From the NCBI RefSeq assembly GCF_001423295.1, contig NZ_LMNG01000012.1, positions 310,728-374,727 on the forward strand: a stretch of DNA of 64,000 bases, read 5' to 3'. Under the pieces are notes generated by a model. The model did not search any database, was not told where the DNA came from, and worked only from the letters and a program-made list of their open reading frames with translations. This document shows, one piece after another, positions 1 through 7,651 of this stretch (its first letter is position 1; each line of letters starts with the position of its first letter). Made by a program: the position numbers and the translations under genes. The DNA comes from Methylobacterium sp. Leaf112 (GTDB lineage: Bacteria; Pseudomonadota; Alphaproteobacteria; Rhizobiales; Beijerinckiaceae).

Positions 1-198
1 ACTGGAGTGGATCTAAGCACGCGTCGCCCGGTCCGACAGAACGGGGCAACGTCGCACCCGGGCGGGGGCGGCGATCGACCTCGGCTCCGGAGGCTTCGGT
101 TCCACGGCGGCGCAGCATGGTGCCCCTTCTGGCCGCCCAATACGACGCCAGTACGGCGTCCGCGTTTCCCCCGTGTTGCTGTCCGTCGCTCCTGTGGA

Positions 199-339
199 TC
201 ACGGCCGGTTCGCGGGGTCGTAGGCCCGCACCACCGCACGGTACTCCTCGTCCACCGGCGTCACCGGGACGAGGTGGCGAAGGCCCGCGCCCAGGAGGGC
301 GGTGGCGAGGGCGAGGAGAAGACAGGTCCGGACGCGCAT
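199..339 (-). CDS. small putative exported or membrane-anchored protein, 46 aa
   Basis: An ATG at 339 is preceded by GGGAGG two bases upstream, which is closer than usual for a ribosome binding site. The product starts with a basic MRVR, then a hydrophobic run of leucine and alanine (residues 5-19), and ends with an acidic/polar tail finishing in DPANRP. This is the shape of a signal anchor or short signal peptide with a small mature part. I do not recognise a family. It lies just beyond a minus-strand terminator at 397-428, so it would need its own promoter in the short gap. Protein-like composition and the hydrophobic start are the only support. Confidence 0.4.
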   Translation of the reverse strand: MRVRTCLLLALATALLGAGLRHLVPVTPVDEEYRAVVRAYDPANRP

Positions 340-396
340 GGCCTCCCGTTCCTGCCACAGGCGCAGGGACCGGACACGGAAAAACCGCAGGACACG

Positions 397-428
397 AAAA
401 AAGGCCGTCGCTGGGGGCGCCGGCCTTT
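397..428 (-). terminator. Rho-independent terminator, minus strand
   Basis: An 8-bp perfect stem (400-407 with 421-428, AAAGGCCG/CGGCCTTT) encloses a 13-base loop. On the minus strand it runs into a six-T tract (402 down to 397). No obvious gene ends just upstream of it on that strand; the only candidate is a weak 53-codon reading frame at 630-469. Confidence 0.6.
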
Positions 429-488
429 CTCGGGAAGTACAAACTCGGGAAGTCCGAGCTTGGGAAGTTCAAGTTCGGGACGTTCGAC
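429..488. repeat. tandem array, 4 x 15 bp
   Basis: Four degenerate 15-bp units start at 429, 444, 459 and 474, each built around TCGGGAAGT or a close variant. A weaker fifth copy follows. The array lies in an intergenic stretch immediately beside the terminator at 397-428. It is one of about ten short arrays of similar unit length in this window. Confidence 0.65.
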
Positions 489-798
489 CTGATCGGGAAG
501 AACGATCCGCTCGGGCAGAAAAGCCCGGGCGGACCCGCGTCTCTGAAGAAAGCTTCGTGGACCGGAGCGACCGCCGCCTTCCCGAAACGAGGGGGCGAAG
601 TCCCGTGAGAGCCGCCGTCGCTCCGGCCATGACCGGAACCTACGTCACGGGTGATGAATGTCAACAATCGTCAGCCGTGAGCGCCCCTCCAACGCCCCCG
701 GACGTGCGGAACCGCACATTTCACCCCGCGTGGGCGCCGTGCTACGCATCCGGCCTCCCGACGCCCGGGCGTCGTCGCACCCTCGCCTGCCGAACCGT
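489..798. other. intergenic stretch without a supported gene
   Basis: No convincing coding sequence is seen. The longest plausible small frame is on the minus strand from ATG 630 to a stop at 469 (53 codons, Ser/Arg rich), which would read into the tandem array and then the minus-strand terminator. The region up to 798 presumably carries the promoter of the downstream aminotransferase. Confidence 0.4.
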
Positions 799-1953
799 AT
801 GAATCCCGTCTTCGCGAACCTGCCCACGACCGTCTTCACCGTGATGTCCGGCCTCGCCCGCGAATGTGGGGCGATCAACCTCGGCCAGGGCTTTCCCGAC
901 GATCCCGGCCCCGAGGACGTGCGCCGCAAGGCGGCCGAGGCGGTGATCGCGGGCGACAACCAGTATCCGCCGATGATGGGCCTCCCGGAGCTGCGCGCCG
1001 CCATCGCGACGCATTACCGGCACCATCAGGACCTCGACCTCGACCCGCAGACAGAGGTGATGGTGACCTCCGGCGCCACCGAGGCCCTGGCCGCCGCCCT
1101 GCTTTCCCTCATCGCACCCGGCGACGAGGTGGTGCTGTTCGCCCCCCTGTACGACGCCTACCTGCCCATGGTGCGCCAGGCCGGCGGCGTGCCGCGCATC
1201 GTCAACCTCAAGCCTCCGCATTTCCGGCTGGAGGAAGAGGCCCTGGCGGCGGTCTTCTCCGACCGGACGAAGCTCGTGGTGCTGAACAACCCCCTCAACC
1301 CCAGCGCCACGGTGTTCTCCCGCGAAAACCTCGCGCTCCTGGCGGGGTTCTGCACGCGCCACGACGTGATCGCGGTCTGCGACGAGGTGTGGGAGCACAT
1401 CGTGTTCGACGGCGCGGCGCACGCCCCGCTCATGGCGCAGCCCGGCATGCGCGACCGCACGGTGAAGATCGGCTCGGCCGGCAAGATCTTCGGGCTCACG
1501 GGCTGGAAGGTCGGCTTCGTCATGGCCGCACCGCCGCTCCTGCGGGTGGTGGCGGGGGCGCACCAGTTCCTCACCTTCACCACCCCGCCCTGCCTGCAGG
1601 TGGCGGTGGCCTACGGCTTGGGCAAATCCGACGACTATTTCACCCGGATGCGCGAACGCTTCGCCCGCTCGCGGGACCGCCTCGGCGCCGGGCTGACGGA
1701 GCGCGGCTTCACCGTGCTGCCCTCGGCCGGCACCTACTTCCTCAACGTCGACATCGCGCCGCTCGGCTTCACCGACGACGTGGCGTTCTGCGAGGATCTG
1801 GTGCGCACCCACGGCGTCGCGGCGATTCCCGTGAGCGCGTTCTACGATGCCGACCCGGTGCGCCACATCGTGCGCCTGTGCTTCGCCAAGTCCGATGCGA
1901 CCCTCGACGCCGCCCTCGACCGCCTCGGGCAGGTGTCCCGGAGGGCCGCCTGA
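799..1953 (+). CDS. pyridoxal-phosphate aminotransferase, class I/II
   Basis: This 384-residue protein has the full fold-type I aminotransferase layout. Near the N-terminus is INLGQGFPD; Asn at about 163 lies in the NNPLNP motif, Asp 195 in CDEVWEH, the Schiff-base Lys 229 in SAGKIFG, and the carboxylate-binding Arg at about 359 in RLCFAK. The SAGKIF and GQGFPD signatures resemble the YbdL/kynurenine aminotransferase branch (aromatic or methionine amino donors), but substrate cannot be fixed from sequence. The ATG at 799 gives the usual family N-terminus; an in-frame start at 658 would add 47 unlikely residues. The DUF4112 gene follows after 48 bases. Confidence 0.85.
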   Translation: MNPVFANLPTTVFTVMSGLARECGAINLGQGFPDDPGPEDVRRKAAEAVIAGDNQYPPMMGLPELRAAIATHYRHHQDLDLDPQTEVMVTSGATEALAAALLSLIAPGDEVVLFAPLYDAYLPMVRQAGGVPRIVNLKPPHFRLEEEALAAVFSDRTKLVVLNNPLNPSATVFSRENLALLAGFCTRHDVIAVCDEVWEHIVFDGAAHAPLMAQPGMRDRTVKIGSAGKIFGLTGWKVGFVMAAPPLLRVVAGAHQFLTFTTPPCLQVAVAYGLGKSDDYFTRMRERFARSRDRLGAGLTERGFTVLPSAGTYFLNVDIAPLGFTDDVAFCEDLVRTHGVAAIPVSAFYDADPVRHIVRLCFAKSDATLDAALDRLGQVSRRAA

Positions 1954-2001
1954 TGGGGCCGGTGCTTGCGGGGGCGCGCGGCCGGGGCCACATCCCGGGT
2001 C

Positions 2002-2475
2002 ATGAGCACACCGCGCATTCCCGGCCGCCCGACCACGGACTTTTCCCGAGAGGCCGGTGCGGCGACACCGTTCCGGCCGCAGGCCGACGACCGCGAGGCG
2101 ACGCTCCTGCGCCTCGAGGCGCTGGCGCACCTCATGGATTCGGCCTTCCTGATTCCGGGGATCAACCGCCGGGTCGGCCTCGACGCCATCGTGGGCCTCG
2201 TGCCGATCATCGGCGATGTCGCCGGCATGGTCATCGCCTCCTACGTGGTCAACGAGGCGCGCCGGCTCGGGGCGCCGCGCTGGCTCGTCGCCCGGATGAT
2301 GGCGAACGTGGTGTTCGACGGGGCGCTCGGCATCGTCCCGCTGGCCGGCGACCTGTTCGATGCGGCCTTCAAGGCAAACCGCCGCAACGTCGCCCTGCTG
2401 CGCCGCCACCTCGAGAAGACCGGCGGCCTGCGCCCCAACGAGATCGAGGGGACGGCGGTGCGAATCGACGGCTGA
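2002..2475 (+). CDS. DUF4112 domain protein
   Basis: A 157-residue protein. After a polar 30-residue N-terminus comes the DUF4112 region (about 38-140) with the typical pattern LAHLMDSAFLIPG, GLDAIVGLVPIIGD and VPLAGDLFDAAFKAN. Two glycine/proline-rich hydrophobic segments with the repeated motif VPxxGD look membrane-embedded or membrane-associated. No function is established for the family. The ATG at 2002 was chosen over an upstream TTG because it gives a family-length protein. It sits between the aminotransferase and the permease on the same strand, with a 25-base gap to the permease, so the three may be co-transcribed. Confidence 0.75.
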   Translation: MSTPRIPGRPTTDFSREAGAATPFRPQADDREATLLRLEALAHLMDSAFLIPGINRRVGLDAIVGLVPIIGDVAGMVIASYVVNEARRLGAPRWLVARMMANVVFDGALGIVPLAGDLFDAAFKANRRNVALLRRHLEKTGGLRPNEIEGTAVRIDG

Positions 2476-2500
2476 GCGCTTTGCACACCGGGGATCACCG

Positions 2501-3631
2501 ATGAATCAGGTCGCCGTTCCCCGGATGGCCGTGCCCGCCGCCCTCCCCCGCACGGGCTGGCTCTCGCCCCTGGCGCGGCGGCGGCTCGCCAATTTCCGCC
2601 GCAACCGCCTCGGTTTCTGGTCGTTCGTGATCTTCGCGGCCCTGTTCGGCACGAGTCTGTTCGCGGAGTTCATCGCCAACGACCGGCCCCTCGTCGTGTC
2701 CTACAAGGGCGAGATCCTGTTTCCCGTCATCATCGAATACCCGGACGAGAAGTTCGGCGGGTTCTATGCCCGGCCGAACTACCGCTCGGCCGAGACCCGG
2801 AAGGAGATCGCCGACAACGGCTGGGCGATCTGGCCGCCGATCCCGTATGCCTACGACACCATCATCGACGGGCTGCCGACCCCCTCGCCCTCGCCGCCGA
2901 CCTGGATGCTGACGGAGCAGCAGTGCCAGTCCGTCGGCAAGCCGTGCGCGGCGCTCGAAAAGCACTGGCTCGGCACCGACAACACCACTCGCGACGTGCT
3001 GGCCCGGATCATCTACGGCTTTCGCATCTCGGTGCTGTTCGGGCTCATCCTGGCGCTGATCTCGTCGGTGATCGGCGTGATCGCCGGCGCCGTGCAGGGC
3101 TATTTCGGCGGCTGGGTCGATCTCGCCCTGCAGCGCTTCATCGAGGTGTGGAGCGGCATCCCTACCCTCTACCTCATCATCATCATCTCGGCCTTCATCG
3201 AGCCCGGCTTCTTCGTGCTGCTCGGCATTCTGCTGCTGTTCTCCTGGGTGTCCCTGGTGGGCGTGGTGCGGGCCGAGTTCCTGCGGGCGCGCAACTTCGA
3301 GTACGTGCGCGCCGCCCGCGCCCTCGGGCTGTCGAACATCCGCATCATGAGCCGGCACCTGCTGCCCAACGCCATGGTGGCGACCCTGACCTTCCTGCCG
3401 TTCATCCTCAACGGCTCCATCGGCACCCTGACCTCCCTGGACTTCCTCGGCTTCGGCCTGCCCCCGGGCTCGGCGTCGCTCGGCGAGCTGCTGGCGCAGG
3501 GCAAGGACAACATCCAGGCGCCGTGGCTCGGGCTCACGGGCTTCCTCGTGGTGGCGGTGATGCTGAGTCTTCTCGTCTTCGCCGGCGAGGCCGTGCGCGA
3601 CGCCTTCGATCCCCGCAAGTCCTTCGCCTGA
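2501..3631 (+). CDS. yejE: ABC transporter permease, YejE type (oligopeptide/microcin C family)
   Basis: This 376-residue inner-membrane permease has one N-terminal transmembrane helix (about 40-60), a long periplasmic insert rich in Pro and Trp (about 65-165), and a binding-protein-dependent transport core (about 170-370) of five helices. The EAA loop that contacts the ATPase is visible at about 267-290 (YVRAARALGLS through HLLPN). The periplasmic insert and the LGTDNTTRDVLARIIYG segment are typical of YejE rather than DppC/OppC. The start ATG 2501 has GGGG eight bases upstream. It stands alone: no yejA, yejB or yejF lies beside it in this window, although family members normally sit in a yejABEF operon. 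Confidence 0.8.
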   Translation: MNQVAVPRMAVPAALPRTGWLSPLARRRLANFRRNRLGFWSFVIFAALFGTSLFAEFIANDRPLVVSYKGEILFPVIIEYPDEKFGGFYARPNYRSAETRKEIADNGWAIWPPIPYAYDTIIDGLPTPSPSPPTWMLTEQQCQSVGKPCAALEKHWLGTDNTTRDVLARIIYGFRISVLFGLILALISSVIGVIAGAVQGYFGGWVDLALQRFIEVWSGIPTLYLIIIISAFIEPGFFVLLGILLLFSWVSLVGVVRAEFLRARNFEYVRAARALGLSNIRIMSRHLLPNAMVATLTFLPFILNGSIGTLTSLDFLGFGLPPGSASLGELLAQGKDNIQAPWLGLTGFLVVAVMLSLLVFAGEAVRDAFDPRKSFA

Positions 3632-3695
3632 CAAATCCTTCGTCCGACAAATCCCTCGCCTGACAAGTCCTTCGCCTGACAAGTCCTTCGCCTGA
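3625..3695. repeat. tandem array, about 4.5 x 16 bp, carrying the yejE stop codon
   Basis: Units of 16 bp start at 3625, 3641, 3657 and 3673, with a partial copy at 3689. The third and fourth are identical (CGCCTGACAAGTCCTT). The unit is made from the last codons of yejE: the gene ends AAGTCCTTCGCCTGA and the array repeats this end, stop codon included, into the intergenic region. This suggests expansion by repeated tandem duplication of the gene terminus. Confidence 0.85.
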
Positions 3696-3888
3696 TCCGG
3701 CCGCCGCGCCATCGGGGACACCGAGGGCGGTCCCCACGCGCCCGCCGAGGTTCGGGGTCCTAAGTTCAATTCGGCATCCGGAACGGATCGACCCGGACCG
3801 GCAGGAGCTCACCTTGGGCCGGACAATCAATTTATAAGTTTTTTGCGTCATCCTGACTGTCCTACACGCGAGTGCCGGTCTCGATCGC

Positions 3889-5970
3889 ATGTTCCTGAGC
3901 ACCCCATCGGACGTCTGGTCCGCGCAAGATCGGGACGTCGATCGGATGCCCGCCGCCCGGGCGTCCGCCGGTCTTCCGGCCGAAGCCGGCCTCACGCGGA
4001 TCACGGCCCTCGCGGCCGGCTGCCTCGGCACGCCGCTCGCCTGGATCACCCTCGGGACGGGCCCGGCGGCATCGATCCGGGGCGGCTTCGGATTCGCCGG
4101 ATCGGACGCACCGGACGCGACGGGCTTCCAGGCCGCGACGCCCCTGCTCGGCGCCGGGGGGCGTCGGCTCGGCGAACTTCGCGTCGGGGCCCCGGGCGCC
4201 CGCGCAGCCTTCGACGCGGCGGAGATGGGCCGGCTCGCGGATTTCGCCGCCCTCGCCGCCGACCACCTCGAACGCGAGGGCGGGGCGTGCGCGGACGGTA
4301 TCGCACGGGGCTTCGCCGAGGCGGCGGCCTTCGCCTTCCTGGCGGTGGACGTCGGCGGCACCATCACCTTCGTCAACCGCGCCGCCGAGACCCTGTTCGG
4401 CTACGCGCCCGGCACGATGACGGGGCAGGACGTCGAGATCATCATCCCGCCGTCGTTCCGGGCTCGGCACGGCGAGCGCTTCGCCGGGTTCGTGGTCGGT
4501 GCGACCTCGAAGCTCGTCGGCCGGACCATCGAACTCGTTGCCCAGCACCGGGACGGCACAACCTTTCCCATCGAGTTCTCCATGTCCGCCTGGACCACGG
4601 ACGGGCGGATCGGGATCGGCGCGATGATGCGCGACATCAGCGCGTGGCGCGCCCGCGACGACCAACTCGTCCACATGGCCCACCACGACAGCCTGACGGG
4701 GCTCGCCAACCGGGCGCAGTTCGACGAACGCCTTCGGGCCGCCCTCGAGCAGGGGCCGGCGACGGTGCTGCTGCTCGACCTCGACGGGTTCAAGGAGGTG
4801 AACGACAGCCTCGGCCACGCCACCGGCGACACCCTGCTGAAGGCCGTGGCCGTGCGGCTTCCGCTCTGCGTCGCGCCGGACGTGACCGTGGCGCGGCTGG
4901 GCGGCGACGAATTCGCGATCCTGCTGGCGCCGTGCGGCGACCCGATCCCGGCGGCCGCCACCGCCACGCGGATCCTCGACACCTTCCAGGCGACGTTTCA
5001 GCTCTCCGGCCACACCTTCCACGTCGGCCTCAGCCTCGGCATCGCCGTCGGCGGCCGGGGCACGGACGCCGCGGCCCTCATCGCCGATGCGGACCTCGCC
5101 CTCTACCAGGCCAAGCGCGACGGACGGCGCTGCTACCGCCTGTTCGAGCCGGCCATGCGCAGCGCGGTGATCGCCCGCCGGACCCTGCACGACGAGCTGA
5201 GCCACGCCCTGGAGGCCGGTGAACTCGTGCTGCACTACCAGCCCCAGGTCGCCTTCGACACGGGGCGGGTGGTGGGCGCCGAGGCCCTGCTGCGCTGGCG
5301 CCATCCGTCCCGCGGGCTGCTGCTGCCGGGCGTGTTCCTGCCCGCCCTCGAAGCCCACCCGATGGCGGCCGCCATCGGACGCTGGATCGTCGAGGAGGCC
5401 TGCCGGCAGGCGGCGCAGTGGCGGGCGGCGGGGCTCCCGCCGCTGCGGGTCGCCGTCAACCTGTTCACCGCCCAACTGCGGGCCGGAACCCTGGCGGAGG
5501 ACGTGATGCGGTCGCTCACCCGCTACCGGTTGCCGCCCGCCGCCCTCGAACTCGAGGTCACCGAGCGCATCGCCCTCCAGGCCGACGACGCGATCCTGGA
5601 GCCGATCCGGGCGCTGCACGCCCACGGGGTCGCGGTGGCGTTCGACGATTTCGGCACGGGCTACGCCTCGCTCTCCTCCCTCAAGCGCTTCCCCCTCACC
5701 CGCCTGAAGATCGACCGCAGCTTCGTGCGCGACGTGCTCACCGACCGGCACGACGCCGAGATCATCCGCGTCGTCCTCGGCATGGCCGAGAACTTCGGCC
5801 TGGAGGTCATCGCCGAAGGCATCGAGGGCGCCGACCAGGAAGCGGTCCTGCGCGGCATGGGCTGCCACGAGGGCCAGGGCTACCTCTACGGCAAGGCCAT
5901 GAGCCCCACCGCCCTCGCGGCGATGATCCGGTCCCGCGAGGGCATGACGGACGAAGCCGAGGTGGCGTGA
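3889..5970 (+). CDS. PAS-GGDEF-EAL cyclic di-GMP protein
   Basis: A cytosolic 693-residue sensor. Residues about 25-130 form a short GAF-like region, about 145-250 a PAS domain (FLAVDVGGTITFVNRAAE, ending at a DITER-like MMRDIS), about 265-425 a GGDEF domain and about 435-685 an EAL domain. The cyclase signature is intact (GGDEF at 338-342, preceded by ARL), as is the phosphodiesterase signature (EAL at 465-467, with DDFGTGYAS and the later EGIEG). Both activities are therefore possible and the net direction of c-di-GMP turnover cannot be predicted. The start ATG 3889 has no strong Shine-Dalgarno. Transcription is presumably from the moderately AT-rich stretch at 3760-3850. Confidence 0.9.
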   Translation: MFLSTPSDVWSAQDRDVDRMPAARASAGLPAEAGLTRITALAAGCLGTPLAWITLGTGPAASIRGGFGFAGSDAPDATGFQAATPLLGAGGRRLGELRVGAPGARAAFDAAEMGRLADFAALAADHLEREGGACADGIARGFAEAAAFAFLAVDVGGTITFVNRAAETLFGYAPGTMTGQDVEIIIPPSFRARHGERFAGFVVGATSKLVGRTIELVAQHRDGTTFPIEFSMSAWTTDGRIGIGAMMRDISAWRARDDQLVHMAHHDSLTGLANRAQFDERLRAALEQGPATVLLLDLDGFKEVNDSLGHATGDTLLKAVAVRLPLCVAPDVTVARLGGDEFAILLAPCGDPIPAAATATRILDTFQATFQLSGHTFHVGLSLGIAVGGRGTDAAALIADADLALYQAKRDGRRCYRLFEPAMRSAVIARRTLHDELSHALEAGELVLHYQPQVAFDTGRVVGAEALLRWRHPSRGLLLPGVFLPALEAHPMAAAIGRWIVEEACRQAAQWRAAGLPPLRVAVNLFTAQLRAGTLAEDVMRSLTRYRLPPAALELEVTERIALQADDAILEPIRALHAHGVAVAFDDFGTGYASLSSLKRFPLTRLKIDRSFVRDVLTDRHDAEIIRVVLGMAENFGLEVIAEGIEGADQEAVLRGMGCHEGQGYLYGKAMSPTALAAMIRSREGMTDEAEVA

Positions 5971-6015
5971 GACGGCCCGCTCGACGATGGCGGATAACCG
6001 GCCGGGCCGGCCGGA

Positions 6016-6342
6016 TCACAGGGGCCGGGTGCCGCCGGCGAGCAGCCAGCCCCGTGCGCGCTGGATCAGGGCGGGGCGAACGCGGGCGACGTCGTCGCCG
6101 TCGAGGAGCGGTGAGGTCGATAGGGCGGTAAGGTAGGCCGCCTCGTCGGCTCCGCACGCGCGCAGGGAGGCGTCCGCCGCGCGGATGCGGGCGGTGCGGG
6201 CCGTCTCGATGGCGAAGGTGCGGTGGAGGCAGCCGCGCCAAGTGGCATGCCGGTCGGCCGCGTCGCCGGCCCGGGCCCCGCCGGGAACGCCGATCGACAC
6301 CGCGAGGAGGAGCGCGCACACCGCGCCGGCCCGGGTCGTCAT
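6016..6342 (-). CDS. exported hypothetical protein, 108 aa
   Basis: The protein begins with a clear Sec-type signal peptide: MTTR, then a hydrophobic AVCALLLAVSIGV core and a cleavage-type end at GARAG (about residue 25). The mature part is about 80 residues, helical, with two cysteines (CLH and CGAD) that could pair in the periplasm. It carries the pattern TWRGCLHRTFAIE and ends in a basic ARGWLLAGGTRPL. No family is recognised. It is convergent with the GGDEF-EAL gene (46-base gap) and divergent from the SMR exporter gene. Confidence 0.6.
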   Translation of the reverse strand: MTTRAGAVCALLLAVSIGVPGGARAGDAADRHATWRGCLHRTFAIETARTARIRAADASLRACGADEAAYLTALSTSPLLDGDDVARVRPALIQRARGWLLAGGTRPL

Positions 6343-6503
6343 GGGCAGATCGTCATCGGCGGGTCGTCATGGAAAGGTCTCCGGATGGAGACAGCGTCGC
6401 GCAAGGTGTTTAACGGGCCCTGACGATCGCCGCGCGCGAACCGTGCCGTTCCGGGACGGCGCCCCGCGGCGCCGGATCGGCCACCCCGCGCAAAGGACCC
6501 CCC

Positions 6504-6824
6504 ATGGCCTGGATCACCCTCGTTGCCGCCGGCCTCCTCGAAGTGACCTGGGCCTACGCGATGAAGCTGTCGCACGGGTTCACCCGGCCGTGGCCGACGG
6601 CGATCATGGCGGTCACCATGGTGGGCAGCGTCGCCCTCCTCGCCGTGTCGATGCGGACCCTGCCCCTCGGCACCGCCTACACGATCTGGACCGGCATCGG
6701 CGCCGTCGGGGCCTTCGTCCTCGGCATCGCGGTGCTGGGCGAGGAGGCGAGCCCCGCCCGCATCGTCGCGGCCCTGCTCATCGTTTCGGGCCTCGTGACC
6801 ATGAAGCTCGCCAGCCCGCAGTGA
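6504..6824 (+). CDS. sugE: small multidrug resistance family exporter, SugE/Gdx type
   Basis: A 106-residue inner-membrane protein of four transmembrane helices, the standard SMR length. The essential membrane glutamate is present (Glu13 in LLEVTWAYAMK) and the GTAYTIWTGIGAVGA motif in helix 3 places it in the SugE/Gdx branch rather than EmrE. Members of that branch export guanidinium and some quaternary ammonium cations by proton exchange as dual-topology dimers. RBS AAAGGA lies about 8 bases before the ATG. A pair of overlapping hairpins at 6445-6473 precedes it, but no guanidine riboswitch consensus was found. It is monocistronic. Confidence 0.85.
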   Translation: MAWITLVAAGLLEVTWAYAMKLSHGFTRPWPTAIMAVTMVGSVALLAVSMRTLPLGTAYTIWTGIGAVGAFVLGIAVLGEEASPARIVAALLIVSGLVTMKLASPQ

Positions 6825-6837
6825 GGTCCGGGTCGGA

Positions 6838-7443
6838 TCAGCGGTTGGCGGTGGTGACCGGCGAGGTGGCCCGGCCGAGGGAGACCCAGGCCTGGGTGTC
6901 CTGGCTCTCGCGCTTGATGAAGGTGTAGCCGGTCTGGCGCCAGGACTGGACCGCGTTGGTCTTGTTGTCGAGGATGAAGTCGCCCCGGTCGGTGATCAGG
7001 GTGAGCACCGCGTGGCCCTCGCCCTTCTCGTCGATGACCACGGTCATCCGCATGGCCCGGCGCGGCAGGCCGGCCAGATCCCAGCGGTCTGCGACGTGGA
7101 GGTGGTCCATGTCGGTGACGGCCCGGATGGCCTTGTTCACCCGGCGGTTGACGGACACGATGGTGTTCCAGGTCGCCGCGTCGAGCGCGATGGTGGCGGG
7201 CTCCGTGCGGTCGACGGCGCACTCGGCGGCGTAGCTCTCGCAGAAGGCGACCCAGGCGGCGATGGGCTTGGCGGCGGGGCCGCTGGCGATGACGCTCGGG
7301 GTGGCGGGCAGGGAGGCGAAGGTCTGGGCCGGGGCGGCCACGGGGGCGGCGAGAAGACCACCGAGAAGACCGGCCAGAAGCGCGGCACGGCCGAGGCTGC
7401 TGCCCGTAACCGCTTCCAGGCACTTCGAAATCGCGATCCGCAT
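6838..7443 (-). CDS. BTLCP transglutaminase-like cysteine peptidase family protein lacking the catalytic Cys segment
   Basis: A 201-residue exported protein with a signal peptide (cleavage near residue 40, APAQ). It belongs to the bacterial transglutaminase-like cysteine proteinase (LapG-related) family: FCESYAAEC at 68-75, a WNTIVSVNRRVNKAI helix, the His motif GEGHAVLT (His144) and the Asp motif FILDN (Asp159). The expected segment between the DRW motif and the following strand, which normally carries G-D-C-E-D-Y with the nucleophilic cysteine, is missing: DRWDLAG (119-125) runs directly into LPRRAMRM. About 20 residues appear deleted in frame. Two perfect CtrA-type boxes lie upstream, so the gene may be cell-cycle controlled even though the enzyme is probably inactive. 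Confidence 0.75.
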   Translation of the reverse strand: MRIAISKCLEAVTGSSLGRAALLAGLLGGLLAAPVAAPAQTFASLPATPSVIASGPAAKPIAAWVAFCESYAAECAVDRTEPATIALDAATWNTIVSVNRRVNKAIRAVTDMDHLHVADRWDLAGLPRRAMRMTVVIDEKGEGHAVLTLITDRGDFILDNKTNAVQSWRQTGYTFIKRESQDTQAWVSLGRATSPVTTANR

Positions 7444-7459
7444 GGCCGGCCCGTTCCCG

Positions 7460-7475
7460 TTAATCTTCTGTTAAC
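7460..7475. promoter_or_regulatory. CtrA-type box, TTAA-N7-TTAAC
   Basis: TTAA at 7460-7463, a 7-base spacer and TTAAC at 7471-7475 match the full CtrA recognition pattern exactly. The box ends 16 bases before the start codon of the minus-strand BTLCP gene, a position suited to repression or to a promoter very close to the start. Confidence 0.65.
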
Positions 7476-7514
7476 GAAAGGTCTCACGGCGGCCCGAGCG
7501 CGGCAATCGCCGGG

Positions 7515-7530
7515 TTAATAAAGGGTTAAC
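7515..7530. promoter_or_regulatory. second CtrA-type box, TTAA-N7-TTAAC
   Basis: TTAA at 7515-7518, a 7-base spacer and TTAAC at 7526-7530 again match exactly. It lies 55 bases from the first box and about 71 bases upstream of the BTLCP start codon, a usual activator distance. No plus-strand gene starts nearby, so the BTLCP gene is the only likely target. Confidence 0.65.
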
Positions 7531-7590
7531 GGTGTGGATAGTTGCACCGCAGGCGAAAGAAGCCTGACCGTACCGGCCTCCGTCCGAACG

Positions 7591-7623
7591 AAAAAACGCC
7601 CCGCCGGCGTGACCGGCGGGGCG
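7591..7623 (-). terminator. Rho-independent terminator after the DUF3775 gene
   Basis: A perfect 11-bp stem (7597-7607 with 7613-7623, CGCCCCGCCGG and its complement) encloses a 5-base loop. A six-T run follows on the minus strand. It lies 28 bases past the stop of the DUF3775 gene and insulates the BTLCP gene from it. Confidence 0.9.
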
Positions 7624-7651
7624 CTTGGGAGCGGTGGTTGTGAGGGGCGGG

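Noticed and set aside
429..488. Pentapeptide-repeat protein encoded by the 15-bp array
   Set aside because: One frame gives LGKYK/LGKSE/LGKFK units, but the surrounding frame is poor, lacks a start with a ribosome binding site and the unit does not match A(D/N)LxX.
6445..6473. Guanidine riboswitch upstream of the SugE/Gdx gene
   Set aside because: Two overlapping hairpins exist (arms 6445-6449/6456-6460 and 6458-6463/6468-6473), but their loops are TCCGGG and CCGC, not the ACGR tetraloops of mini-ykkC, and no ykkC-I or -III consensus was recognised.
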